Source of the DNA: Nitratidesulfovibrio sp. SRB-5
GTDB taxonomy: Bacteria; Desulfobacterota; Desulfovibrionia; Desulfovibrionales; Desulfovibrionaceae
Assembly (NCBI RefSeq): GCF_019931275.1
Contig: NZ_JAIOTY010000001.1
Span: 124,001-188,000, forward strand
Direction of reading: 5' to 3'
DNA length: 64,000 nt
In this document: one piece after another, positions 25,706-37,423 of the stretch
How the letters are laid out: each line of letters starts with the position of its first letter
Position numbering within the stretch: the stretch's first letter is position 1
Made by a program: the position numbers and the translations under genes
The notes under the pieces: model-generated
Told to the model about the DNA's origin: nothing
Seen by the model: the letters and a program-made list of their open reading frames with translations, nothing else
Database searches by the model: none

Positions 25706-25781
25706 GCGTGCAGTGTGACCGACAGTCGGGCGGCCTGCGTGGTGGTGGCGGCGGGTGCGCCCGTTGGCGCCACGTGCCCGC

Positions 25782-26585
25782 CTATTTGCCCATCTGGCGG
25801 GTGGCGAATTCCAGCATCTTGCGCGCCTCGTCGAAGTCGGGCTTCAGTTGCAGCGCTGCCGAGGCGGCCTTGGCCACCTTGTCCCACTTGCGCCAGTCCA
25901 CGTACAGGCGGCCGATGTTGAAGAACAGGTTGGGGTCGCGTCCGGTGTACTGGGCGGCCTTGAAATAGTACTTTTCCGCCACGTCGAACTTGCCCATCTT
26001 GCGCAGGGCCATGCCGATGCGGTTGTACAGGTGGACGGATTCCGGGCTCTGGTCCAGGGCCTGGGCCAGATAGTCGAAGGCTTCCTCGTACCGGCCCGCC
26101 TTCAGGAACCGTTCGCCGATGTCTCCCTTCAGCGCCGGATCGTCGCTGAACTCCACCACCAGTTGCCGGAACACGTCGTTGGCGGCGTCGTAGTCCTTGC
26201 CGTCCAGCAGCTTCTGGCCGCGTTCCAGTTCGGACTGCTTGCGGGCCTCCATGGCCTTGATGTGTTCCTGCGCCTCGTTCACGGCGGCTTCGTTCACCGC
26301 CTTGACCAGTTCGCGCACGGTGTCCAGCACCTGGCGTTCCGAACCGGGCTTGTAGTCGATCCTGAGCGGAAAGACCTTGCGCAGTTCCGGGTCGTTGTCG
26401 AGGTAGGCGCAGGCGTCGGCCAGCATGCGCTCGAATTCTTCGCGCTCGGCCTTCATCAGCGGGTTTTTCAGCACCAGCACCAGCGCCTCGTGAAAGGACT
26501 GGGCGGCAGGCATCACCTTGCCCTGGCGCAGCAGGGAGCGCACCTGGGTAAGCAGTTGTCGTGCCTTGGTGAGGTCGTTGGACAT
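25782..26585 (-). CDS. Tetratricopeptide-repeat protein
   Basis: 267 residues without a signal peptide or membrane span. An N-terminal helical region (about 1-110) contains a TPR-like first hairpin. It is followed by at least four TPR motifs between about 115 and 260 (LLDGKDYDAANDVFRQLVVE, LKAGRYEEAFDYLAQALDQS, LRKMGKFDVAEKYYFKAAQ, YVDWRKWDKVAKAASAALQ). It is a probable cytoplasmic scaffold or adaptor with unknown partners. It lies 115 bases after carA on the same strand and may be the last gene of kdsB-carA-TPR. Confidence 0.8.
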   Translation of the reverse strand: MSNDLTKARQLLTQVRSLLRQGKVMPAAQSFHEALVLVLKNPLMKAEREEFERMLADACAYLDNDPELRKVFPLRIDYKPGSERQVLDTVRELVKAVNEAAVNEAQEHIKAMEARKQSELERGQKLLDGKDYDAANDVFRQLVVEFSDDPALKGDIGERFLKAGRYEEAFDYLAQALDQSPESVHLYNRIGMALRKMGKFDVAEKYYFKAAQYTGRDPNLFFNIGRLYVDWRKWDKVAKAASAALQLKPDFDEARKMLEFATRQMGK

Positions 26586-26700
26586 GCATCGCCCCCGGAG
26601 TGGCGTGGCGCGTAAAGGGGCAAGGCCCCGTAAGCGAAGGGGCGCGGCGTGCCTGTACCGCGCCCCCCTGGGTCAAGTCGTAGAGCTGGTGGCGTGGCCC

Positions 26701-27827
<1,127 letters not shown>

Positions 27828-27831
<4 letters not shown>

Positions 27832-28640
27832 CCTTCGTTCTCCCCAAGCAGGTTGATGATGATGCCGATGTCTTCGGGCCGGTCCACCCCGTGGGTACGG
27901 TAGGTGGTGGGCACGACCCGGATGGGAATGCCGTTTTCGAGCAGCCGCAGCTGCTCCAGTTTCTCGCGCCGCTCAAGGGAAGAGGGCGCCAGTTGCGTGA
28001 AGGCGCGCAACGCCTCCAGCCGGAAGGCGTACAGCCCGACATGGCCGAGGTAGGCCGGGCCGGCTGCCGCATCGCCCGCCTGCGCGCCGCCGTCCCGTGC
28101 GAAGGGAATGGCCGCGCGCGAAAAGTACAGTGCGTCGCCGTTGGCCGCCGTGACCACCTTGACCCGGTCGGGGCTGGCGGCTTCCGCCGCGTCGATGGCC
28201 ATGGCCAGGGTGGCGACGCGCACCCGCGCGCCGTCCTTTGCCGCGGTGAACGGGGCCACCAGCTGGCTGAGCATGCGCGGGTCCAGCGCGGGCTCGTCGC
28301 CCTGGATGTTCACCACCACCGCGTCGTCGGGCAGCCCCGCCTTGCCGGACGATTCCAGATCACGGCCCAGCAGGCAGGCCGCCTCGTACACCCGGTCGGT
28401 GCCGCTTTCATGGTCGGGCCGGGTCATGACGAAAGGCACATCCAGCCGGTGCGCGGCCTGCGCGATGCGTTCGTCGTCCGTGGCCAGCACCACCTTGCAC
28501 AGTTCCGGGCAACGGGCCGCGCGCTGGTACACATGCCAGAACATGGGCATGCCCGCGATGTCGGCCAGCGGCTTGCCGGGAAAACGGGACGAGGCGTAGC
28601 GTGCGGGAATGATGCCGTAGCAGGTGGGAAATGCCGTCAT
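27828..28640 (-). CDS. kdsB: 3-deoxy-manno-octulosonate cytidylyltransferase (CMP-KDO synthetase)
   Basis: 270 residues. The nucleotidyltransferase motif [16 protein letters not shown] opens the protein. [20 protein letters not shown] and [10 protein letters not shown] are the other family motifs. It activates KDO with CTP for lipopolysaccharide core synthesis, in keeping with the Gram-negative envelope implied by the tol genes. An Ala/Gly-rich loop near 180-190 is slightly longer than usual. Confidence 0.96.
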
Positions 28641-28709
28641 CTCGTCAGGTGGCCCTGCGGCTTGCGGTTGGGGTGCGGAGGCATTGGGGTGATGCTCCGG
28701 GCGCGAAAC

Positions 28710-28728
28710 TTTCGGACAATAACCGAAA
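28710..28728. promoter_or_regulatory. Inverted repeat upstream of kdsB
   Basis: TTTCGG (28710-28715) and CCGAAA (28723-28728) flank ACAATAA. On the minus strand this places TATTGT between the arms, 17 bases after a poor -35 (TTTCCC). It is a possible kdsB promoter with operator, but weak. Confidence 0.35.
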
Positions 28729-28869
28729 ATATCAGGCCGGGAAAGCGTCTTGTGGAAAATGACGCATCAGTCCGGAATGGCTGACGAAAATGTAAAATGG
28801 CCGGTGTTCCCGTGTCGCGCCGCCGTCCGCCCCGTTTCGTGGCCGTCCCGCAGGGCCCCGCCCCGGCGG

Positions 28870-28937
28870 TTGACCGCTCTCCTCAGGTGTAGCATAACTC
28901 CGCTTCTCGCGCGGGCAAGGCCCGCCCCCCTTTTTTT
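28870..28937 (+). promoter_or_regulatory. prfC promoter followed at once by a hairpin and T tract
   Basis: TTGACC (28870-28875), a 17-base spacer and CATAAC (28893-28898) would start RNA near 28905. A GC stem GCGGGC-AAG-GCCCGC (28911-28925), five C and seven T follow immediately. The prfC start is at 29115, so the leader would be about 210 bases with an early potential terminator. This is the main content of the 474-base divergent gap. Confidence 0.45.
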
Positions 28938-29114
28938 GTCGCGCCGCCCCTGTTTTCGTGTTGCGAGCCGTTGCGCGCCCCCCAGGCCGCCGCCCGTGCC
29001 CGCGCCGGGTTCCATGCCCGGTCCGACAGGACGTTGCACATTCCGGGCATTCTCCATCCCGACGATCATCGGTCATCGCCATTTGACCGCCAGACCCCTT
29101 CAAGGACCATTGCC

Positions 29115-30704
<1,590 letters not shown>

Positions 30705-30708
30705 TTTT

Positions 30709-30876
30709 TTGCGGGGGAGGGACCCTTTTGGAAAAGGGTCTCCTCCCCCGCGCCCCCTCCCCCCAAAACTTTCAATTGTCTTTAGGCACGCCCCGTGTGT
30801 TGAAAGCGGGCATTTCGGGGCAGCCCACGGTTGGTTTTGTGGTTGCGGGAGGCGTTCGGAAACGGACGTTGCCAGT
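30709..30876 (+). repeat. A-type repeat with partial B core, copy A4
   Basis: Hairpin GCGGGGGAGGGACCCTTTT-GG-AAAAGGGTCTCCTCCCCC spans 30711-30751, followed by the CCCCCTCCCCCCAAAACTTTC tail. About 100 bases later the B end is recognisable as GGAGGCGTTCGGAAACGGAC and GTTGCCAGT (about 30848-30876). The B middle with CCGTAAG and TAACGG is missing, so this copy appears internally deleted. It abuts a perfect 52-base palindrome. Confidence 0.8.
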
Positions 30877-30928
30877 CCCCAGCACGCATGAAGGCCCGGC
30901 ATATGCCGGGCCTTCATGCGTGCTGGGG
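30877..30928. terminator. Perfect 52-base palindrome, probable bidirectional terminator
   Basis: Bases 30877-30902 are the exact reverse complement of 30903-30928, with no spacer (outer bases CCCCAGCACGCATG, centre GGCATATGCC). It lies 46 bases after the stop of the minus-strand histidine kinase and 173 after prfC, between convergent genes. T runs are weak on both sides. Confidence 0.85.
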
Positions 30929-30973
30929 AAAGTGCGGGAAAAGAAAAGGGGAATGCGCGCGGGGCGCTAACGG

Positions 30974-33900
30974 CTATGCTGCCCCCGTGGTACCGCCCAT
31001 GCCGTTGCCCGTGGCCCCTCGTTTTTCGCGGTAACGGGCCACCTGCCGTTCGATGGCCGCGAACAGGGCCTCGCGGTTCACCGGCTTGGCCACGAAGTCG
31101 TCCATGCCCTCTGCCAGGAAGCGGTCACGGTCGCCCTGCATGGCGTGGGCGGTCAGGGCGATGACCGGCACGTCGGCCCAGGCCGCCCCTTGCGCCGCCG
31201 CCTCGCGGATGCGGCGGGTGGCTTCCAGCCCGCTGACCACCGGCATCTGCACGTCCATCAGCACCACGTCGAAGGGGGGACGTTGCATGCCGCCGTCCGG
31301 CTCGGCATTGGGTCCGGCATCAGGACGGGCATCCGGTACGGCTTCAGTTCCGGCATCCGGCCCCCCGATTCCGTTAATTCCGCCGATTCCCCCTATTCCG
31401 CTGTCGGGGGAGCAGCCCCCGCGCAGGCGGTCCAGGGCCTCCTGCCCGTCGATGGCCAGGTGCACCTCGTAGCCGCGTTCCTGCAGGAAGAAGCTCAGGA
31501 ATTCGCGGTTCAGGTCGTTGTCTTCCGCCAGCAGCACGCACAGGGGGCGGCCTGCTTCCTGCGCGCCCGGTTCCGCCGGTTTTGCCGGTCCCCGGTGTCC
31601 CGGCGCCACCGGTGAATCCGGATGGTCCGCCGGGCTCGGGCTGGTCAGGCGCAGGTCGGTGGGGGTGGCGGCGCCCTGCGGCGCGTCCTTGTCGATGGGC
31701 AGGGTGAACCAGAACCGGCTGCCCTGGCCGGGCGTGCTGTTCACGCCGATGTCACCGCCCTGCAAGCGCACGATGTGCCGCGAGATGGCAAGGCCCAGGC
31801 CGCTGCCGCTGTGCCGCCGGGTATGCGACCCGTCCGCCTGCGAGAAGCTTTCGAACAGCAGGGGCAGCTTGTCCGCCGTGATGCCTGGCCCGGTGTCCTG
31901 CACGGTGAAGCGCAGGCAGCCGCCGGGCCGGGGGCACTGGGCGCTGCGGCGCACGTCCACGTGCACGCTGCCGGTGTCGGTGAATTTCACGGCGTTGCCC
32001 GCCAGGTTCACCAGAATCTGGCGTAGCCGCAACGGGTCGCCCTGCAACCGGGCGGGTACGTCCGCGTCGATGTGCACGGTAAGCGACAGCCCCTTGCGCT
32101 CCGCCTGCACGGCCAGCGGCGCCAGCGCATCGCTCACGGCGGCCCGCAGGTCGTACTCCACCTGGTCCAGCCCCAGCCGTCCGGCCTCCATGCGCGAAAA
32201 GTCCAGCAGATCGTTGATCACGTGCAGCAGCCCCTCTGACACGTTGCGGATCATGGAAAGGTAGTGGCCCTGCTCGTTGTCGTGGGCGGGGAGCGCCGTG
32301 TCGTTCAGGCGTGAAAGCGCCACGTCCACGATGCCCAGGATGCCCGAAAGCGGGGTGCGCATTTCATGGCTGATGTTGGCCACGAACTGGCTCTTGAGTT
32401 CGTTGGCGCTTTCGGCTTCTTCCTTGGCCCGTTGCAGGGCCTGTTCCGCCTCGTACAGGCGGCTGATGTCCTGGAAGGCGCCGCGTGCCCGCACCGGCCT
32501 GCCGTCCGGTCCGCGCTGCACCACGGCCTTCATCTGGCCCATCATCCGCCGCCCCTTGGCCGTGCGCAGGGGGATGTTGTCCCAGAAGACGGATTCCGGT
32601 TCGTCGGCGGGTTCGGTAATCATCCGTTCGAACTGCGCGGCGTAGTCCGGGGCGTAGATATGGCAGCCTTCCAGCGGGCGGGGCAGCGGCGTGCCGGGCT
32701 CCACCTCGAGCAGGGCGTACAACCCCGTTGACCAGTAGGTGGCCACATCGTTGGCGATGTCGAAGTCGAAGCTGCCGATCCCCGCGATCTGCTGCGCTTC
32801 CTGCAACCGGGCCTCGCTGTCGCGCAGGGCCTGCTCCGCCTCGTGCAGGGGGGTGATGTCCTGAAAGGTGCCCCGGATGTGCTCTGGCAGGCCGTCCGCG
32901 CCGTGGCGGGCCATCATGTGCAGGCGGCCGAAGCCGCGCCGCCCGGTGGCGGTGACGTAGGGGAACGAGCGCAGCTCCGTGGATTCCGGCCTGTCCGCCG
33001 GGGTGGCCAGGAACGCCTCGAACCACGGGGCGGTTTCCGGGGCATGGCGGCGGAAGGCCTCGCCGGGCACCAGCGGACCGTCGTGCGGGTCCAGGTCCAG
33101 CAGGCGGAACAACCCTGGTGACCAGAAGGCCTCGCCGTCGCGCAGGTTGACGGAATAGCTGCCCATGCGGGCGATGAACTGCGCCTCGTTGAGCCGCGCC
33201 TCGCTGTCGCGCAGGGCCAGTTCCGCCTCGCGCAGGTTGGTGATGTCCTGAAAGGTGCCCTGGGCGTGCAGGGGCAGGCGATCCGGCCCGCGCGCCACCC
33301 GGCAGCGGAATTGCCCCCAGCTCTGCCGCCCCCCCAGGGTGCGGTAGGGAAAGACGCGTTGCAGTTCGGTCACCGGCTCGTCCGACATGATGGCCACGTG
33401 CTCGCGGAACCAGTCCAGCTCTTCCGGCGCGTGGATGGCGAATACCTCCGCCGGGGGCGGGGGCGGCAGCGCGGGGTCGTGGCCGAGCATCTCGTACAGC
33501 CCGGCGGACCATACGAACGCCCCGGTGTCCATGTGCAGTTCGAAGCTGCCCATGCGGGCGATCTGCTGCGCCTCCTGCAGGCGGGCCTCGCTGTGGCGCA
33601 GGGCCATGCGGGCCGCCTCGCGCTGGGTGATGTCCTGCAACACGGCCATGCACCGGGCGGGCATGCCGGTTTCGCGGTCTTCGTGCAGGGGGCGCAGGCG
33701 CACCTCGTGGATGCGTTCGTCCACGGCCATGGTGAAGGTTACCTCGGTACCCGCCAGCGCCAGTTGCAACTGCTCCTCGAAGGGCAGCGCCACCTGCGGG
33801 GGCAGCACGCCGGAGGGGAGGGCGCCCTCTATCCGTTGGCGGGGCGCCAGCAGCCCGGCCAGGCCCAGCCCGTCGGCCAGCAGACAGCGCATGTCCCCGT

Positions 33901-35176
33901 CAAAGAGCATGATTGCGCCGCCGGGGTAGTTTTCGGCCAGGGTGCGGTAGCGGGCCTCGCTGCGGCGCAGCGCGGTCTCCGCCTCCAGCCGCTGGCCGCG
34001 CTGGCGGCTGGCCGACCAGGCCAGCAGCGAGACGGCCATGCACAGGGTCAGGGTCATGCCCACGTTGGCCATCGTCTGCCTGCGCCATCCGGACAGCACC
34101 AGGTCCAGCGGGGTGTGCATGGTCATGCGGAAGGGAAAATCGCGCAGTTGGTGCACCGCCACCAGCGCGTCGTCCGTTTCGACGATGCGCAGGCCGGAAA
34201 CGCCGATGCCCTTGTCGGGCATGTCGTCGAAGGAGGTGCCGTCCAAAGATGGCGATGCTTCCGGGGGCAGGGCGGGAGAAGGGGCCGAGCCGTCCCCCGA
34301 CATGCCCTGCGGGGCGCCCCGTACGCTGTCGGGCGGCGCATCGGGCCTGGCATCGGGCTCGCCTTCCGGCCAGGCCCCGCTGGCCGCGGCCACCGAGGCG
34401 CGCACGCAGGCCGGGTCTGCGCCGGGCGGCCAGACCACCAGGGGGGAGGCGTCCTCGTCGAGCAACGCGGAGCATTCCGCTTCGTCGGGGTCGTAGTCCT
34501 GGTAGCGGTCGTGGAAGGATACCGGATTGACCAGGGCCACCACCACTCCGGCAAAGCTGCCGTCCGGCCCGGAGATGCGGCGGCTCAGCAGCATCCGGGG
34601 CGGCGTGTTGCCGTGCACGCCAGTGAGCGGCGACGGCAGCCGCAGCAGGTTGAAATCGCGCAGCAGGTCGCGGTGGGCGGGCAGCACCACGCGGTGCAAC
34701 TGGGGGATGGCGGCGGTGGGCAGGGGGGCGGTGGCCGCAAGCACCTGCCCGTCTGGGGCGAGCAGGGCCAGTTCCAGTGCATTGGGACGCAGCAGGTCCA
34801 GCCGCTGGCGCAGCATGGCGTCGAGCGCGGGGGGGGCGGGAGTGGCGTGCTCGGGCACGCTGCCGGACATATCGGAGGCCAGGGCCGCCAGCGTGAGGTC
34901 CATGGTCTGGAGCAGCCCGCCCACGTGCTCGCCCATCAGCCGCAGTTGCCCCTCCAGCCGCAGCCGGGCCATGTCCATGTGGCGTTCGCGTTCACGCAGC
35001 ACGTGGGTGGCGCTGGTTACCACCACCGCCGCCAGCACCACCAGCAGCACCCAGCCGAGCATGCTGTCGCCCAGGCGGCCCGGGGGGATGCGCAGGCGCG
35101 TTCCGTCCCCCTGCGGGGCAGCGGGCTGTTGGAGGGGGGGCGATCCCTCGGGCGGTGGTGCGGGGGCGTCAGCCAT
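30974..35176 (-). CDS. Hybrid sensor histidine kinase with multiple PAS domains
   Basis: 1400 residues. Transmembrane helices near 40-60 and 375-395 enclose a periplasmic sensor domain that carries an Asp/Pro-rich insert. Inside the cell there are four PAS modules (about 410-910). The last three start with near-identical SEARLQEAQQIARMGS-type sequence and look like tandem duplicates. HisKA follows with phosphoacceptor His937 (NISHEMRTPLSGI), then HATPase_c (NLAGNAVKFTD, DTGPGITADKLP, SGSGLGLAISRHIV). A receiver domain has phosphoacceptor Asp1308 (VVLMDVQMP) and a 45-50 residue Gly/Ile/Asp/Pro insert before that strand. No HPt domain or response regulator is adjacent. The start overlaps the stop of hemW. 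Confidence 0.93.
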   Translation of the reverse strand: MADAPAPPPEGSPPLQQPAAPQGDGTRLRIPPGRLGDSMLGWVLLVVLAAVVVTSATHVLRERERHMDMARLRLEGQLRLMGEHVGGLLQTMDLTLAALASDMSGSVPEHATPAPPALDAMLRQRLDLLRPNALELALLAPDGQVLAATAPLPTAAIPQLHRVVLPAHRDLLRDFNLLRLPSPLTGVHGNTPPRMLLSRRISGPDGSFAGVVVALVNPVSFHDRYQDYDPDEAECSALLDEDASPLVVWPPGADPACVRASVAAASGAWPEGEPDARPDAPPDSVRGAPQGMSGDGSAPSPALPPEASPSLDGTSFDDMPDKGIGVSGLRIVETDDALVAVHQLRDFPFRMTMHTPLDLVLSGWRRQTMANVGMTLTLCMAVSLLAWSASRQRGQRLEAETALRRSEARYRTLAENYPGGAIMLFDGDMRCLLADGLGLAGLLAPRQRIEGALPSGVLPPQVALPFEEQLQLALAGTEVTFTMAVDERIHEVRLRPLHEDRETGMPARCMAVLQDITQREAARMALRHSEARLQEAQQIARMGSFELHMDTGAFVWSAGLYEMLGHDPALPPPPPAEVFAIHAPEELDWFREHVAIMSDEPVTELQRVFPYRTLGGRQSWGQFRCRVARGPDRLPLHAQGTFQDITNLREAELALRDSEARLNEAQFIARMGSYSVNLRDGEAFWSPGLFRLLDLDPHDGPLVPGEAFRRHAPETAPWFEAFLATPADRPESTELRSFPYVTATGRRGFGRLHMMARHGADGLPEHIRGTFQDITPLHEAEQALRDSEARLQEAQQIAGIGSFDFDIANDVATYWSTGLYALLEVEPGTPLPRPLEGCHIYAPDYAAQFERMITEPADEPESVFWDNIPLRTAKGRRMMGQMKAVVQRGPDGRPVRARGAFQDISRLYEAEQALQRAKEEAESANELKSQFVANISHEMRTPLSGILGIVDVALSRLNDTALPAHDNEQGHYLSMIRNVSEGLLHVINDLLDFSRMEAGRLGLDQVEYDLRAAVSDALAPLAVQAERKGLSLTVHIDADVPARLQGDPLRLRQILVNLAGNAVKFTDTGSVHVDVRRSAQCPRPGGCLRFTVQDTGPGITADKLPLLFESFSQADGSHTRRHSGSGLGLAISRHIVRLQGGDIGVNSTPGQGSRFWFTLPIDKDAPQGAATPTDLRLTSPSPADHPDSPVAPGHRGPAKPAEPGAQEAGRPLCVLLAEDNDLNREFLSFFLQERGYEVHLAIDGQEALDRLRGGCSPDSGIGGIGGINGIGGPDAGTEAVPDARPDAGPNAEPDGGMQRPPFDVVLMDVQMPVVSGLEATRRIREAAAQGAAWADVPVIALTAHAMQGDRDRFLAEGMDDFVAKPVNREALFAAIERQVARYREKRGATGNGMGGTTGAA

Positions 35177-36563
35177 GGCTGCGCCCGGTGGGGGGAGCAG
35201 GGGACGATGATGGCGGGGCGGCGGCGCTGGCCGTATCCGTGGGGCCGTCCCGACCCGCGACGCCCCTTGCGACGGCCTCCGCGACCTGTCCGCCAGTCAG
35301 GCCGCCAGTCAGGCCGCCGGTCTGCTCACCAGTCAGGCAACCGGTCTGGCCCGCATCGGGCGCGGGGACCCTGCCGGCATCGGGCAGGGGAGAGGCGGGA
35401 GTGTCCACGGGCAGGGCCATCAGTGCCTCGGTGTCCTCGAACAGTCGTTCAAGGATGGAATTGGAAACCAGCATGCCGCTGCGGGTCAGCCGCAGGTAGC
35501 CGTCGCGGATGCGCAGCAGCCCTTCGCGGTGCAGCAGATGCACCAGCCGCTTGTGGTCACGCAGAAAGTCGCGCCCGGTCAGTTCGCGGTAGGCCTTTAC
35601 CCGCAGCCCGCGCGCCGTGCGCAGCCGCAGCATGATGAGTTCCAGCACCCGCGTCTGCGGGGTCAGCCGCTCGGCCTCGGTGCCCACGCGCCCCTCGTCC
35701 ACCTGGCGGGTCCATGCGGCGTGGTCCTCCGGGTTGTTCCAGCGCAGGCCCCCCAGCGTGGACGCCGCCGACGGGCCGAGGCCAAGGTAGTCCTCGCCTT
35801 CCCAATAGCCCAAATTGTGACGGCACTGGAAGCCCATGCGGGCGAAATTGGAAATTTCGTAGTGGATGTAGCCTTCGGTTTCCAGCAGTTCCGCCCCGTC
35901 CATGAACATGGCGGCCTGGGCGCGCTCCGGGGGCAGGTCCAGCCTGCCGGTGGCGCAGTCGTCCTCCAGCGGCGTGCCCGGCTCCAGGGTCAGCCCGTAG
36001 CAGGACAGGTGGTCGGGCCGCAGCCGCACCACCTCTTTCAGCTGCTGCATCCATTGGCGCAGGGTCTGGCCGGGCAGGCCCCAGATCAGGTCCATGCCCA
36101 CGTTCTGGAAGCCCGCCGCGCGCACGGCGCGGAACGCATCCAGCGCCTCTCGGGCCCGGTGCGGCCTGCCCAGGGTGTGCAGCATGGCGTCGTCCAGACA
36201 CTGCACGCCCATGGAAAGCCGGTTCACCCCCACCTTCAGCAGGGTGCGCAGTTCCGACGGGCGGGTCAGCGATTCCGGATTGGCCTCCATGCTGATTTCC
36301 GCGCCCGGCTGCACCGCGAAGGCCTTGCCCACCCGGTCCAGAATGGTGCCGATGGTGCGCGCGGGCAGCAGGCTGGGCGTGCCACCGCCAAAGAAGATCG
36401 AGGTCACCGGCACGGCGCCCATGCGGTCGCCCCACAGGGCCAGTTCGCGCAGCAGCGTTTCCACGTAGTCGCGCACGACCGACGCCGCCCCCATCTCCAG
36501 CGAGTGGAAGGCGCAGTACCGGCATTTGCGGCGGCAGAAAGGTACGTGGATGTACAGCAGCAT
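35169..36563 (-). CDS. hemW: Radical SAM heme chaperone HemW / coproporphyrinogen III oxidase-like
   Basis: 464 residues from ATG 36563. CRRKCRYCAF (Cys10, 14, 17) binds the radical-SAM [4Fe-4S] cluster. SIFFGGGTPSLLP, SMEANPESLT, NRLSMGVQ and YEISNFARMG are HemW family signatures. The C-terminal HemN_C winged region ends near residue 390 and is followed by about 70 residues of low complexity including repeated GGLTGG. HemW is a heme-binding chaperone. This protein has the HemW-type CX3CX2CXF order. It overlaps the kinase gene by eight bases. Confidence 0.88.
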   Translation of the reverse strand: MLLYIHVPFCRRKCRYCAFHSLEMGAASVVRDYVETLLRELALWGDRMGAVPVTSIFFGGGTPSLLPARTIGTILDRVGKAFAVQPGAEISMEANPESLTRPSELRTLLKVGVNRLSMGVQCLDDAMLHTLGRPHRAREALDAFRAVRAAGFQNVGMDLIWGLPGQTLRQWMQQLKEVVRLRPDHLSCYGLTLEPGTPLEDDCATGRLDLPPERAQAAMFMDGAELLETEGYIHYEISNFARMGFQCRHNLGYWEGEDYLGLGPSAASTLGGLRWNNPEDHAAWTRQVDEGRVGTEAERLTPQTRVLELIMLRLRTARGLRVKAYRELTGRDFLRDHKRLVHLLHREGLLRIRDGYLRLTRSGMLVSNSILERLFEDTEALMALPVDTPASPLPDAGRVPAPDAGQTGCLTGEQTGGLTGGLTGGQVAEAVARGVAGRDGPTDTASAAAPPSSSPAPPTGRSHG

Positions 36564-36624
36564 GGTGGTGTGGCTTGAAGATGACGGGGCGCTGCCCCGT
36601 ACCCCGCAAGGGGGCCGCGCGCCT

Positions 36625-36824
36625 TGCGATCGCCATCCGTAATGTTCGCGCGTTGCGCTCACATAACGGTTGCCGTCCCCTTGACCCCTTTTGCCGCCAG
36701 CCCCCGCACTGCGTGCGGAATCTGGCGGATACGGGGTGCGCTTCAGTAGCCCCCTACTAAAAAGTTTGGGGGGATGGGGGTACGGGGGAAGGAGACCCTT
36801 TTCAAAGGGTCCCTTCCCCCGAGA
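36625..36824 (-). repeat. B core plus A hairpin, copy A5
   Basis: Core B (GCGATCGCCATCCGTAATG then CATAACGGTTGCCGTCCCC) lies at about 36625-36680. A minus-oriented A hairpin lies at 36783-36821 (CGGGGGAAGGAGACCCTTTT and its complement) with its tail toward B (AAAAAGTTTGGGGGGATGGG). The hairpin starts seven bases after the queH stop in sense orientation. Together they occupy the 265-base gap before hemW. Confidence 0.8.
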
Positions 36825-36828
36825 GTTT

Positions 36829-37419
36829 TTACATATTTTTCAATTCTTCTTTCGTGCCAGTAACCCGTGCGAAGTCGCGGGCGAAGCGTTCGGCCTCGCT
36901 GTACAGGCAGCCGCAATAGTTCTGGCGGTGGATGCCCCATTCTTTGGACGTGTCGATGCCTTCCTGCCAGCCGGAGCGGAAGTCGCGGTACAGGAAGGGC
37001 ACGGAGCCGTCCGGACTGGCGGCGGCGATACCGTGTCCCACCTCGGCGATCATGTCGTGGCGTTGGCGGCGCGAGTAGAGCAGGCTGGTGGTGAAGGCGT
37101 CGTACCCGCCGCGCGCGGCGATGGCGTGGGTGCGGTCAAGGCGGGTGGCGTAGCACACCCGGCAGCGCACGCCGGGTTGTTCGCGCCAGGCCATCTGGCG
37201 CATCCAGGCGGCGGGGTCGTACTCGGCGTCGCGCCAGATGACGGGCAGGTCGAGCCGCCGCGAGACCTCAAGCATGGCCTCGCGGCGGCGCAGGTATTCC
37301 TGCACGGGGTGGATGTTGGGGTTCAGGAACAGGGCCGTGACCTCGTGTCCCTCGTCGCGCAGCATCCGCACCGTGGCGATGGAGCACGGCCCGCAGCAGG
37401 CGTGCAGCAGGACGCGCAT
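36829..37419 (-). CDS. queH: Epoxyqueuosine reductase QueH
   Basis: 196 residues. The paired and spaced cysteines of the QueH (DUF208) family are present: HACCGPC (Cys8, 9, 12), RCRVCYATRLDRT near 82, and QNYCGCLYSE near 170. The family performs the last step of queuosine synthesis on tRNA, reducing the epoxide with an iron-sulfur cluster and a second metal site. It starts four bases after the rng stop. Confidence 0.92.
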   Translation of the reverse strand: MRVLLHACCGPCSIATVRMLRDEGHEVTALFLNPNIHPVQEYLRRREAMLEVSRRLDLPVIWRDAEYDPAAWMRQMAWREQPGVRCRVCYATRLDRTHAIAARGGYDAFTTSLLYSRRQRHDMIAEVGHGIAAASPDGSVPFLYRDFRSGWQEGIDTSKEWGIHRQNYCGCLYSEAERFARDFARVTGTKEELKNM

Positions 37420-37423
37420 GGCG

